In this document: in pieces, positions 23,656 through 36,008 of the stretch
Layout of the letters: each line of letters starts with the position of its first letter
Numbering within the stretch: the first letter of the stretch is position 1
NCBI GenBank assembly: GCA_018398765.1
Contig: JAHBMJ010000577.1
Coordinates: 1-39,835 of the forward strand
Source: Chromera velia
Taxonomy: Eukaryota > Sar > Chromeraceae
Length of the DNA stretch: 39,835 nucleotides
Direction of reading: 5' to 3'
Program-made: the position numbers and the translations under genes
Notes under the pieces: generated by a model
Seen by the model: only the letters and a program-made list of their open reading frames with translations
The model's database searches: none
Told to the model about the DNA's origin: nothing

Positions 23656-26600
23656 ATCCGGCGGCGTGGAACTTCTGGAGGGGAGGGGTGTAGGGCCTTT
23701 TCTTTCTCTCTTTTGTGTCCTGTTTCTGTCGTCTGCTCTTTCCCCTCTGTCATCCCTTTGCAGGTAAGCGTGTATAGGGTTTGGTTTTTCACTTAGGGTG
23801 GGGACGACTGGGGTTTGGGTTTGGGCATAGAAGGAGCTAGATAGGCCAGAGGTACTGTTCGTCCCTTTTATCCGTTTCTCTCTCTCGGTAATCTGTTCTC
23901 CCAGATAGGCGACTAGATGGGGCGGTAATAAGAAAGAGGGGCAGGAGACAAGAGGTCTCCTGCTGGGTGGGCGTGGGCTCAGCCAGGCAGAAGAGCAAGA
24001 AGAGTTAGGCAGGAAAGCAAGAAAGCCAGAAGAGCGGGTCCTCTTCCGCTGCACCCTTCTATACACCTCCGTAGCCATGCATGTTCGGTAGTTGTCCTGT
24101 TCTGCCTCGACCTGTTTGTGTTCGTGTTTTACTTGTTTGTTTTCCACGCTCTGGTGTAGTTAACGTATATGCCTCTGCGTCACGGGCAAAGCATCCAATG
24201 CTCGGGCAATGTATGAGGCCAAGCAATAAGCGGGCCCAAAATTCATGTAAACCGAGCATTAAATTTTGTTTGGGGCAGCTCAGGTGGAACAAACGATCGT
24301 AGGTTATGGTCAATTACGTGGGGTGTATGGGCGGGTGGATCCGACGTTCATGAGGAGGCACTACCCTGTCTGTTCGCATCCGTTGTCCTGCACTCCGTGT
24401 TTGGTGCCCGTCTGCATAAGAAATCCATGTGTAGGAAACAGACGGGCTGTTTACGCGGCGAAGGTGAGTGCCCGAAGCACTCAAACAGTCCGATCCCTGT
24501 GCGCTTTCCTTCCTCCGTTTTGAGCAGAATGGGCCTGGCCAGACTCGTTAGGCAGCCTGAGAGAATGCTGTCAGCTGGCATGAGGAGCGTGAATGATTTT
24601 TTGTTTGCGTCCATCTATGACCTGGCTGCCTGTCTGCGATCCGTTGCGGTGATGGAGTTAGCATGCTGCCTGACCGACGCTTTGATCTGTACTTTCGTCT
24701 CACTCCCTGCAGGGCTTTGCATCACCCCCGAGTGAATCCATGGGAGAATGTAGATAGAATGGGGGGAGGGTGCTCATGGGGAGCATCACGTCTGGCAGGT
24801 GGCAGCCTAGGCAGGGGGAAAGACCGCTGTGCGCACACTGAAACTTTTCGTCTCTTTGTCTTATCTCTCTGTGCATAGCGCTTTAGCAGGATTGCAAGGG
24901 CGTCCTGCGTTTATGATGAACTGTCCCGGTCAGATGTGTAACTGCCGTGTAAGAAAGACCTGATCCAAGTGCAGGGGGCATCTTGGGTGAGAATGAGAGC
25001 TCAGGTGTGTTGTGAGCGTTTCTTTCCTCTGCCGGCCTCTCATCCTGCCTGAAGCCTGTCCTCCGCTCTACGGGGCAGCACTCCTAGGTAGAACCCTAGT
25101 ACCATGCATGTTTATGCTGTAATTGAAGATGATATAACATAGGTTCTAATAGGTTCTAACACTGTTTTTTGCTTTTCCAGACTCGTTAGTGTAAGGTTCT
25201 TTCAGATTTTTAAAGGTTCTTCAAAGAAAAATCAAGTCTACGTTGCATTAAAGTGGTGTCTCCATCATTTAGTTCTTACTCTCTAGAGAAACTGCTAGAA
25301 CCTAGATTCTAGGAACCTAGACAAAAACCTGTAAGAACCATGAAAAACTCCCCCCCTAAAGCTTCAAAAAGACTAAAAACCTAATTTAGATGATTAAAAT
25401 GATCTAAACAAATAAGACAGATGCTTACATATGCCAAAATTGACCGTCAAAATCATAAAACTCAGCTGTCAACTCGCTTTTTCTTCTCTTCAAACAGATT
25501 TACAACTTAAGATGAGCAAGCTCTTCATCTTTCATGAAGACGGTTTCATTTATTTTATGTGCATGTTAAATATAAAAGAACATAGAAGAAAGACTTAGTG
25601 GGACGTTATCGACGCGAATCTTTTCAAGCTTCCTGTTTTGGCCTAACTGCCAAAGGAAAGAGAAAGCACGCTTGTTGGCTAAGTCGGTCAAAGCCTCGTC
25701 AGACTTAGGATATGTATGCACAGCAATCCCTGCCAATCCGGTACAGTTCATCTAGGTCCNTTTCTTCATCTTCGACGTGTGCAATCGCTCGCAACCCTGA
25801 GGGCTCAAAAGCTTTCTTCTTGTCATTCTATAGAGAAAAGGCAGAAATGTGTAGCCCATACGGAGAGCAACGTAACAGTTGACACTTTCATGAAGCACAT
25901 CAAAGCAAAGAGCGGCTGTCACGCATCAAACAGTGACACCATTATCATTCAAGAAAATGGTTTCAAAGCTTAATTAAGTTAAAGAAGAGCCAACCTCACA
26001 CAATAGATTTCTTGTTGGAGTCTTAATAAATCTTGGAACCTTCTTTTTCCTTTTTCGATGTTTACTATCTGGAACCATCTTTATCCCTCTACCTCTCACC
26101 TAGCCTCTCACAGTCCTTTTCCAACGTTTTTCAGTCGGATTGGTGAACAAACTTTTGAATATTTTCATCATATTCAATGTTTTATAACTGGTTTTAGACA
26201 GGTTTTTTAGGGTTCTTGGAAGGTCAGACTAAGAAGGCTAGAACCTAAGTTCTAGGAACCTAAGAACCTAGAGGTAGAGACGTATAGTTTTTAAGCTCAA
26301 ACCGAGTAAAAACCTTCAACCAATACTCTAAAAGTGTCATTTTTTTGTTTTTTAGAACTTTTTTTGCTTATAAAATAAGTTTGGAGTTCGTTTTAAATGT
26401 TTTAGAGCTTAGATTGCTACTGCAAAGTCGTTCGACGACCACATCTATATTTCAAAGTGCCTCCCCGTAGCCTCCGCTTTGGGAGGTCAGGTTAGGGGTG
26501 AGTGTAAGTCCGGGTGTGTTCGGTTTTGTACGTTTGTATTTATAAAATCCTTTCCCCAGAAGGTCCGGGGAGTGCGTGGTGGCTCTCCTGTGATTTTTAA

Positions 26601-27792
26601 TGGTTTCTGCAAGGCATGCATGAAGGGGTAGGGGGTGCCTTGGGGGCGCCTTCCTTGAAGCGCAGTTTGGTTTTGTATATTTGTTTACTCTCCCTCTTTC
26701 TTCTTTGTTTGGATTTCCGCACGGCCCGGGGACGCTCATCACATCATAGGGGCGTGCATGGTCAGTGAACGCTAGCCGGGTGTGGGCGTCTTCGGGTTTT
26801 CCCTTATTCAAGTCGTTTTCACAGACGGAAAGGAGCTAAGAGGGAAAGGCCTTCCCGACCTGTCTATAGAGGCAGAGACCTTTCGCAGTCGTGTTTTCCT
26901 TGAGCTGCCAGTTTGCGTTAGGGGGCCTAACCCATTGCCGACCCGAACTAAAGTAGGGTGAGCACGGCATGCAAAACATTTTCCCTTCCTTTTGTGGTGG
27001 TCGGTGGCCATCCACACATACCGTGGGTCCAAGTACGTGAAAGACGGAAAGGAAAAATTTGGGGAGAAGGTGGTAAAGACTTTGCTTTTGACAGACCTGA
27101 TCGGGGAGAACGGGTCTCCTTGCTAGGGGGCAGGGCATACTGAGGCTGTCAAAGGCTCTTGGTTTCCAAAGAACTGCATTTTGGTTTACATGAGGAATGC
27201 TTGTGTTTTGTTTGCCTTTCTTTCTTTTATTTTTTTTGAACGTTCAGAGCAGGGTTCGTCTGGAGCAGGAAGCATGGCAGGTACTGCGGGCTCCTGCATG
27301 CTAGATGTCTTTGGTTTTCTGCGTGTAGGGCGGGGCTCCATCTGGAGGCAGATGGTCTGTGTGTCCCATGCGTTCGTTAGCATAAGTCGGCATAGGCTGG
27401 GGGCTTGTGTTCTTCTGTGTTGTTCCTTTCACTTTTCCCGGTGTGGTTTCGTTTTATCCCGTTCTTCCAGCCCGGTTGGCTGGTATCCATTTCCCTGTAT
27501 GCCCTGCACATACATGAGCCCGATATGCTCTCACTTGTTAAAAGATAATAAATAACGTCTGGAGAGGATGGCGCGTGAGAGCATGAGAAAAAGGAATAAA
27601 GAGAGAAGAGGTAAACAATCCATGAGTAATTCTTTTGTGATTGAGCGACAGGACAAGAAGAAAAGGAAAATTGGGGAGCCGGGTGATTAAAGACAAGTCT
27701 TTTTTCATGCTTCCCGATTCCCCCTCGTCAGAGGGGGGTGTGTTGTGCTGCGTGCTCCATAGTCTTTCCTCGGGGGCTCGGGAGGGCGTGTG
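23656..27792. other. Long 3' non-coding region of the Copia element
   Basis: About 4.1 kb separate the RNase H end from the 3' LTR, far more than a normal Copia 3' UTR. Short open frames on both strands show no domain. One ambiguous base (N) lies in the AT-rich block at ~25760. No clear polypurine tract precedes the LTR; the nearest G-rich stretch is at about 27770-27790. Part of the region (25090-26455) is probably a further insertion. Confidence 0.6.
25090..26455. repeat. AT-rich block with repeated GGTTCTA(G) motifs, possible nested transposon
   Basis: Composition changes sharply at both edges. Motifs of the type TAGAACCTAG / GGTTCTAG recur near 25140-25160, 25195, 25290-25320, 26040, 26210 and 26240-26275, clustering toward both ends as transposase-binding subterminal repeats do. 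The pair GCTAGAACCTA...TTCTAGGAACCTA near 25289 and 26239 is nearly identical. No clean terminal inverted repeat or target duplication could be fixed. Small open frames inside (25566-25973) are unrecognised. Confidence 0.4.
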
Positions 27793-28537
27793 TGAAAGAA
27801 AACGACGGTCCCGTTCCTGGTCGGATTCGCGGAGGGTGAATTCTGGTCCCAGCATTTCCATTTGTCCCTCCGCCCCAAGTCAGAGAAAGGAGCGATGCGC
27901 ACGCAGCGGCCCGTCCACATGGGGTGGCGGGGCGCCTGCGATAGAGGTGTGCATGTTGTGAGTTCCATGGTATGGCCTGCATGCACTTTGGCATAAGAAA
28001 TACACCCGAGGCACTCACCGTGGTGGTGTGTGCTCCGGGGCTTCATATGGGATTTAAATAGGCCGATGGTACGGTTATACCATCGGAGGCTTCAGAATTA
28101 ATTCCGGTCCCGAATTAATTTCTAGACAGTCAGACAGCCGTGCACGGCGGTTACCGTCCGTCTGAATGAGAGACGTGAGCTAGGGATTGATAGAACTTCA
28201 TGTGTAGGACCTGTACTGTGCCCTATATCTCTCTGTGGTTCTCTTGTGCTCTGAATAATGCACGAGGCCACCAGCAGGAGTGTACTGTGGACTGTGGGGG
28301 TTCATAGATTTTCTGTTTGGTAAAGAGACTGATCAGGTATTTATTTTTGATTATCTGTATCGGTCTAGACGAGTATGTCACGGAGACGTATTCGCTGTGG
28401 TCCTCTAATAGGAGAGGGCCAGGAATTCAGGAGTATAGCAGTTTGAAGAGTCCTCTGGATAGGCTAGAGGATTGACACGGGAGGGCCCTTAGGATTCCAC
28501 TGGAGGAATCTTAAGAGCGGTGAGACTCTACTTTTCA
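27793..28537 (+). repeat. 3' LTR of the Copia element
   Basis: It has the same 745-base length and TG...CA ends as the 5' LTR. The two LTRs are identical when an element inserts, so the ~42 differences measure its age and its mutation spectrum. Confidence 0.92.
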
Positions 28538-28835
28538 CTCTAGAGATAAGGCTAAGCGCGAGATCCCCTGAAGTGCTCGCTTGGTAAGCTCACGAGCAGC
28601 ATGCGCATTGGAGGTAGCAATAGAAGACTCGAACAGAAGAAAAAAAGGTCGCGTTCACACAGAAACAGGCGTGCGTGCACAGTGAGTAACAAATGAACAT
28701 GGTTTCATTTTCCTTGCTGCTCAGACTTGTTGATCAATCAATAAAGCATATTCAATCAATTCATTTACTTTCAATTGTCCTGTAATTGTCCTTAAAGTTT
28801 TTGAAGAGGCTATCTATATGAGGCTATAGTAAATA
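28538..28835. other. Spacer between Copia and hAT-like elements
   Basis: No gene, repeat or RNA recognised. Confidence 0.5.
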
Positions 28836-28843
28836 GGGGGCGA

Positions 28844-29704
28844 CAGGGTTGTTTTTTTGTCTGGTAATGACCCCTCTCTACCGGTAATTACCAGATTACC
28901 GGTAATGGACGCCATTTACCTCAGTTTTTACCGGGAAAAAAAGAAGAAAAAATTAAGTTAAAAAAAAAAATTTTGCCTGCGGCGCAACCCCCATTCTATA
29001 GTTTTAAAGACTTCTTTCAACGTTTTTGGCACTTTAATATAAGAATCAAGTCAAGATTAAAAAAACAAAAATGCTGTTTGCCTGCATTTGTCTGCGGCAC
29101 ACTCTGCCTGGTTTGTGGGTCTATCAACCGGAAGCGGTGGTCGTTGCGGAGGTGAAGAGGCAGCTTAACACAGTTGGCCCAGCCTTAAGAGGTGAAAACC
29201 TATTTTAACGGGACGTGCAGCACTCGCTCACCTTTGAGATTGTCAGATTTGTTGTATGGTGGCTATAAACATAGCGTGGCAGCCCACACGAGTGTCGGTG
29301 GAGCCGAACTATGCCGATTCCTAGGCCGATTCTGTACAGTATTTCACCGTTTTTGGTCGTCAACACGCCTGAAACTGAGGCCACTGGCAATCTGTCTTTC
29401 AAGTTTTATCATTTAAGACAACATGGCTGCCCTTTAGTGTCTCACTTAAACTATGCATAACTTTACAACACATAAATGACTGTCAAACCTAGTCAAACCG
29501 TGTGAATAAACGAACAAATCACTTAAAATGCTTAATAGAATGCTTATTATCGTACATAGATTTTCTAGACTATCGTTTTGAATTATCCTTTAATTGTCTT
29601 TACAGCCTTTACCAAAATTTTTACTGGTGGCCGGCCACTCTACCGGTAATTACCAGTTGACCGGTAATCAGCTCGCTTTACCACCAGAAAAATTGACAAC
29701 CCTG
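28844..29704. mobile_element. Non-autonomous hAT-like element, 861 bp
   Basis: Ends are CAGGGTTGT at the left and its complement ACAACCCTG at the right, followed inward by related TTTTTCTGGT / ACCAGAAAAA blocks. The flanks GGGGGCGA (28836-28843) and TGGGGCGA (29705-29712) match at 7 of 8 bases, as expected of the 8-bp hAT target duplication. Subterminal palindromic ACCGGTAATTACC motifs occur near both ends (28880-28905 and 29641-29668) and could bind transposase. The interior has no transposase frame, so it would need one supplied in trans. Confidence 0.82.
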
Positions 29705-30569
29705 TGGGGCGAAGACTAGATCCCTAGCATCAACCTATAGGCATCAACATCAAACTGTAAAAAAAAAATGGAGAGAAAAAGGCTCAATAAAATTTAGAGT
29801 TTTTTTTTATGGCCTACGCCTAGTCTCCCGGGTCTGCTGAGACTACGATTTTAATTTAGGCGGATTTGAGGTTTACATCGAAAGAAGTCGTTTTATACCC
29901 TAATACTCGCAGCTTGGTTCTAGGCTTGGTTGCTAGCTTAATTGGTGAACATCACACTAGATATCACAGTGATTATCACACAGATGATGAAAGTTACCCT
30001 CTCTACTACTTTCACTAATCGATTCTAGAATCGATCATGCATAATTCACACAGCATGATGACTAGAGTCATCAAATTGTATGTTATTCATGCAGCACATT
30101 GCTGAGCACAAATACAACTTCATGCCAACATGCAACAAGCACGAACGAATGCACGTACGCACTGAAGCCGCAGTGACGCGGACATGCCCATTAACGCACT
30201 GTTCTACGATATATGCATGAAACAATCACTCCAGAAACGCAGTACTCTTCACACAAAAGCACCCTCATGCAGACAGCAGACCACGACGACTTCGACCGCC
30301 CTTCGTTCAGGTACGCATCTGTCGGTTTGGGCCCCAGCCTTGCAGCTTTAATGAAACTTCACTCACTGACTCATGAATTGCACAGGACAACACACGATCA
30401 AGCCATGCATGCACACCACAATCATGCAGACGTGCAACTAGTGTACGAACACCTTGGCACTGCGACACAGCATTCCACTCCATCATGTGCATAGTGCATG
30501 ACGCGCATCAACACCACTATCATGAACATATACGCAGAGAGCGAGCTCCTCGTCCATCGACACTCACAA

Positions 30570-30572
30570 ACA

Positions 30573-30631
<59 letters not shown>

Positions 30632-30635
30632 ACAT
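30570..30635. repeat. Compound (CT)n(CA)n microsatellite
   Basis: About 13 CT units run directly into about 15 CA units. The frame it opens (Ser/Leu, then His/Thr) is not coding. Confidence 0.95.
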
Positions 30636-31276
30636 CTACCCATGGGGGGAAAGCAACACAAGACGGTAAAGAGGAAAGAGCGAAAAGGACGAGAGGGAGG
30701 CCGGAGGACGGCCATCCAGGCAGACAATCACTACAAGTCTCTCGCGTCCGCAACGGCTCACTCGCTAATCAGCTGAGATTTCTTGCGAAAAAGAGTGCAT
30801 GGCAGGGAGTGAAGAAATTATGCATACATGCAGCCGGCCGCGTTGGGCAGCAGACGAAAGGAATTGAACACGTCCGTTGTATGACGTCTTGCCCTTCCCT
30901 TCGCCTGTCACCTTCGTTCAAATTCGGTTTGATGCTCCTTCGTACATCGACAATTCAAAGTGCACACCTGCTCCTCCACTCAGAAATGAAGTTAGTCGCA
31001 GTGAGGGAGCTAAAGGGCCGGGTATGTTGATCGGTCAGGCGAAATAAAAAGAGAGCAGAGGCGTGTCGGCGTATTGAGAACAACACACAATGCAAGAAAA
31101 GAAAAACGAAACTCCGACATTGCGTAGAATCCTCACAGGGACCGGGGGGCTTCTGTGGCTTCCTGCGGGAAGCTAGATAATCTCCTTGGAGTGGCCACTC
31201 CTTCATTATATTTTGATCGACCCCTATGGAGCACACGCAGTGGCCACACCTTCCTCTGTTCCCCTTTCTGGGTCTG

Positions 31277-31304
31277 TTCTCTTCTCTTCTCTTCTCTTCT
31301 CTTC
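31277..31304. repeat. (TTCTC)n pentanucleotide microsatellite
   Basis: About five uninterrupted TTCTC units within a pyrimidine-rich stretch. Confidence 0.9.
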
Positions 31305-32843
31305 GGTCTTTGCTCTTCATCAGACAGACACACCCTCTTTCCCCCCGTCCGTCCCCAAAATCTCTCCTTGATCCTCCAGATACGTGCGCGACTCCAGCCA
31401 CCACGTTCTCCCGCGACTGATACCGACAAGCTGCACCTCGTTCGATCTGACAGAAGACCTCCTTTGGCTTGTTTGTGAGGGGGCAGAGACTTCAAAAGAA
31501 AGAAACGGACGTAGAAGCAGTAAAAAAAACAGAGAGAAAATCATCAAAGAAAAACATCCCCCCCCCCCCCTCTCTCTCTCCATGTGGAGGAATGCAAACA
31601 GAACAGAACAAAAACAACTCTTCCGCAAGACGCCACGACAAACAGTCGCAAAAACTCTAACGTTTGACGATCGATTCATAGTCCGTCCATCGGGTCAAAT
31701 CTCTTCCGGCTCTTCTGCCCAAGAAACCCGCAACCAGGCAGGCTTAATTCGAGCAAACAAAGTCGAAAAATATTCCTCCTCCTTCATGCAACCATGTCAA
31801 TGTTCTTCTACATTTTCCTTCTGCGCGTTGCTTTCCCTGTTTAACTCTTATTCACCCGCTTTTGAATTTTGTTGGCTCTCCTTCGCTTCCCTCCCTTCTG
31901 CAATCGCAGCTTTCAGGAGCAAAGAAAAGAGAAGAAGAAAAATGAATGAACAAACTTACACAAACGAAAAGAGACATACGCGACTTCACCACATCCAGAC
32001 CTAATTTTTACAAAGGAGGAACGGAACGAGGCCCCAACAAGGAGGCAGGCAGGTAGGCGGCAGGGAGCAAGAAAGGAAGAAAAGGACCACGAAAGAGGAC
32101 ACCAACGAGGCAGACACAAACGCCGTTTCTCTGAACTGCCTAACAATCCACACTTGCTCCCTCCCCCGCCTCCCGCCCTCCACCTCCGGAGAAAGCGAGA
32201 GACGAAGACAAGCAAGCGTCTCTCTGCGCGTCCCCTCTCGACGTCTTTTTTGTCCCTCCCTCCCCCGCTCTCGTCAGACCCAGAGCAACAAGAAGTCCAC
32301 CCCCACCCGTCCGTCTACCAGTCTTTCTCCCACTCCTCCAAAGTCTCACAACCCAAAGAAGCGACGCATTCCGTCTCCCGCGTACAAGAGACAAAGAGGA
32401 AGAGAGCAGAGCAAAGAGCCGCCAGCAGCTTCAGGGGCTCTCCCTCCCTCCCCCCTCTCCCTTGATGCCTCCCTCCCTACCTCCCTCGACCGACAGAACT
32501 TCCTCCAGCATCCTCCCTGCATGTCTTCGAATCGTTCCCCCCTTTCTACGCGCAAATCGTGCAGACCCAGTGCTCACTACATGAAAGCAACCACCCTTCC
32601 TAGGTTCGTTTCGATCCAGACTCGTTCAGAGAGAGGGGGGGGGGAAGGAGAAGGAAAGACGACAAAAGGCATCTAGGAAACAAACATGTCATCATATTAA
32701 GCAAATTTTGACCGAAATCGACCGAGCCAAAGAGAAGACGAGGGTCACACACACAGACGGATGGATGGATGTAAATGCAGCTATCCGATCAGATAGACTG
32801 AGAGAAAGTCTTCCACGACAAATACAGGACACCGCTTTTCATA

Positions 32844-32986
32844 TTCACTCATTCATTCGTTCGTCCGTTCATTCATTCACTCATTCATTCATTCATTCAT
32901 TCATTCATTCATTCATTCAGTCATTCATTCACTCATTCACTCATTCATTCATTCATTCATTCATTCATTCAGTCGTCCATTCATTC
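32844..32986. repeat. (ATTC)n microsatellite with variant units
   Basis: About 35 ATTC units with interspersed ACTC, GTTC and AGTC variants. Translation gives a His-Ser-Phe-Ile type repeat that explains a long but false open frame here. Confidence 0.95.
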
Positions 32987-33089
32987 ACTTGCCCTTCGAA
33001 ACAACCGCGTTCTTTCTCTCTTCACTCCCGAGACAGAGACTGCAGAGGAGCCAACCTCACAGTCAGCAGTCAACGGGACACAACAAAAA

Positions 33090-33132
33090 CATACACACGC
33101 ACGCACACGCACACGCACATGCACACACACAT
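33090..33132. repeat. (CA/CG)n-rich microsatellite
   Basis: An alternating purine-pyrimidine tract of ACAC with ACGC variants. Confidence 0.85.
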
Positions 33133-33344
33133 TTCCACCGCTGGAGGAGCCCCTCATGAGGCAGAGAGACTGAGAAGGAGTGAGAGAGAAGGGAAGGGTG
33201 TAATTCTACCTAGGGCCAAATGTCCGCCAGCCAATTCCCAAAACTTCCAATTCCAAGCACCTCAATGCAGCTCTCTCTGTTTGTGCCCACCATGCATGCA
33301 ACAAGAGTGCACCCTCATTCCCTCGCCTCGCCTCGTGCGTGTCG

Positions 33345-36008
33345 CTACAAGGATGCTGATGCTGCGAAGGCGGCGCCGTTCTCTGTTGTCGCCCTGCGGA
33401 TGGCCTGTGCGGTTCTGCTTGATCGAATCTGGGCGGGCAGGAGCACGTCCCTGGCAGCCTCGACCCAGGTGGATCTTGCCACTGTGCCCGCGTTGCTCTG
33501 CAGGGGACCGACCGAGACGGGGACAGGCAGACCAACTGGCCCTGCTGTCCATATGACAGAGGCAGCATGGGTCCTGGCCTCTCCCTCTCGGGTCTTCACC
33601 CGACTGGTCCCCTCGACTCCCCCCCTTCCTCTCTGTCTTTCTCCAGCGAAAGCCCTCTCCAAGAGGTGTTCATGCACAGAGGGGTCGGTTGCAGCTAGGA
33701 AGCCTCTCTCGTTCCTGAACGCTGCACCCTCAGCCACAGCATCGCCCATGCTGCTCTGCACGAGAGACGGATGGGGAGGGGCAGAGGAAGAGGAAGAGGA
33801 CGGAGAAGAGCCTGGAGCAGCTGCTGTTGTGGTGGTGGGGGTTTCGTATTTTAGGGAGTCTCCGGTCATGTCGGAGACACGACCGCCCAGGGACCTGCAG
33901 AGAAGGAGAGGAAGAGAGGAGATGAATCATGATGAAAGCATACGGACAAAAGAGCTAAAAGAGAGTCGTGTGACAGCTAGGGCGCTGAGTCAGACAGAAC
34001 TGCAACCTGATTGATGCACGGATGGACCTGTCGACTTCCTGCGGAATGAGTGCAGAAAGATCCGATGAAGGAGCACACAAAATCCAAGCACAGACACGCA
34101 ACTCCTCCGTACTCCCTCACTGCGCCCCCCGATCCACAAACTCTCCGCTGGATGAATGCATTACTGTTGTGCAGATACATTTACGCGGTGCATACCACAG
34201 ACGCGAAGAGGTACACACTCAATGCATGTCCATATTCCATCTGTCCCTACTGACTCAATGAGAGCCTGTCCAGCACAGGTGTCCCACTTCGACGTTTTGT
34301 TCATCACCACCGCCTCCGCACCCCCCCCTGCCAAGACTGCAAACTTGTGTCCTGCCCCCGTCAGAGGTCTGCAGCTCAACGGCATCATCTGTGACAGAGA
34401 CGAAGAAGAAGAAGAGGTGTGCGTCTGAGTGATGCTCAAGGCAGGGGGCAGGCCGTTACGACTATGGACCACTCGCACGGAGTCGTCTCTGCTGCGGGAT
34501 TTCGAGAAGAGCCCCCCATCCGCCCCTATCCACCGCTCATTTCCCTGCGCCCTCTCCCCAAACACCACACCCCGCCCCACTGCCCCCACTATCGTTCCCT
34601 CAGACCCCCCCATGCTAGATTTACTTTCCGCATTACTTCTAGCAAAGGGGTGGTGAATCACCCCTGCCAGAGGTTTGCCTTCGTATGAAATTCCAATCAA
34701 CACAGTCACGTACTCAAGCCTGCCCTCCGTGAAAGCACGCGTGGCATCCAAAGGGTCTGCAAGGAAGCCAAAATTTAGGTCGACTGAGAAGGCACACGAT
34801 CGTGAGAATGATTGGCTGGTTGGGAGAGTGAATTGCCGAGATGGGCTTGGGACGCGGGGGACATTGAGAAGGTCTGCAGCAGGCAGAGAGAGACGCCCTC
34901 ACAGAGAAACGCACCACAACACATACGACAGACGTCACATCTGCAGTTCACCCTCACACCAGAAAGTGTCGAACCCCCGCGCCTACCCCCTCTTTCCCTT
35001 AATTTTCTTGCCAACTCACCAATCCACACAGCCACTCTGTCCATCAAGAGACCGTCTGACAAATCAGACTCCAAGTGGCCGAGCCGAGAGCAGTCCAGGC
35101 CCTGTCCCTCCATCTCAGAAAGTTTCCCCTGTAGAACCTGCAATGCAAAGAAAACAAGCGAGAGGGAAAGTGGATTCACGGTCCCACTTCAAAAAAAGAA
35201 AAAAAAAACTGAAGCGTCGCCTGGTGAAACAACAAAGAAGCCTGACCAGAACAAGATTACCGGACAGAAAATTTGACGAAGGCTGGTGCAGATACCAAAC
35301 AAAGAGACTGAAGAGGGAAATCACATGGAGAGGAGCTCGATCGATCAGCCATCGATCAAGTGAATGGGTCGAGAGAGGATCAAGACACCATTTCGATTGT
35401 GTATACATATGTAGACGGACGGACGGGTGGATGGATGGACCGACCGGACAGACTGATGGCTGAATGGCCTGTAAACCAGAGCTGTGCCAGTGGTTCTGTC
35501 AGGCAGACGTGGTGCTTCATTTTCTTTTCGCTTCGAAAGAGAGTAGAGGAAGACGGGGGAGAAGGGCGGTGTAAGAAGTACAGTCCTGTAGCAGTCTCTC
35601 TTTCTTTCATATATGACATACGGCGACGCTCCCTGGCAGGCACGCACGAAGTGCCAACCAAGGCAAGGCCTCACTGACCTCATCTACTAGAGCCTTGGCT
35701 TGTGGGGAAGGATCGTCCTCCTCGCCCACCAGGCAAAGACGCTGTCCGAACTCCTCATGAAGTTTTGAGACGATCAAGTGTTGAGCCCCCAGATCAGCGA
35801 TAGTTTGGGGGTCGAAGGAGAGGTGTCCGCATGGAGAGAGACACTGCTGCTTCTCCAGAGTGCACTTGTTCCGAGTAGCCAGGTTGCCACTCTGAGAAAC
35901 CTCCCTGATCACAGCACCGGCTCTGACTGCAGCATCAACGGAGGCTCCCAGAAGGTGAGACAACTTCACTCGAGGCACAGATCTGCCTACTGTTGTCAGG
36001 ATAGACAT
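33345..36008 (-). CDS. BPNT1: 3'(2'),5'-bisphosphate nucleotidase (inositol monophosphatase superfamily)
   Basis: Four exons join in frame: 36008-35679, 35137-35020, 34756-34255 and 33894-33345. Donors are GTCAGT, GTGAGT and GTCAGT. The product (about 499 residues) hydrolyses PAP to AMP and phosphate, clearing the by-product of sulfation, by a two- or three-metal mechanism that is lithium-sensitive in the family. Residues seen: DPQTIAD (66-72), metal-binding GEED (95-98), DPLDAT (150-155, split by intron 2 inside the Asp codon), VTVLIGISYEGKPLAGV, GAGHKFAVLAGG, KWDTCAG (Asp ~308), and C-terminal LGGRVSDMTGDSLKYE and NERGFLAATDP. Relatives have 310-350 residues; extra length lies in Ser-rich inserts in exons 3 and 4 and ~100 unrecognised C-terminal residues, so the real end may be earlier or spliced. 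The start is the first Met, 15 residues before the helical N-terminus. Confidence 0.88.

Larger units (their letters stand above)
29713..33344. other. Simple-sequence-rich intergenic region, no gene recognised
   Basis: 3.6 kb with many short open frames on both strands but no domain or coherent exon structure. Strong strand asymmetry (pyrimidine-rich plus strand in 31250-31330 and 32150-32560, purine-rich around 31500-31560) and several microsatellites dominate. Part of it may be 3' UTR of the minus-strand phosphatase gene that ends at 33345. Confidence 0.5.

Noticed and set aside
25566..25973. Small opposing frames as a hAT-type transposase remnant
   Set aside because: Too short, with no zinc-binding or catalytic motif, and one base is ambiguous (N).
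30600..33130. CRISPR-like or regulatory arrays
   Set aside because: The periodic sequences are simple di-, tetra- and pentanucleotide microsatellites with no spacers.
32708..33556. 282-residue plus-strand frame with His-Ser-Phe-Ile repeats
   Set aside because: It is produced by the (ATTC)n microsatellite and flanking low-complexity DNA, with no domain and no splice context.
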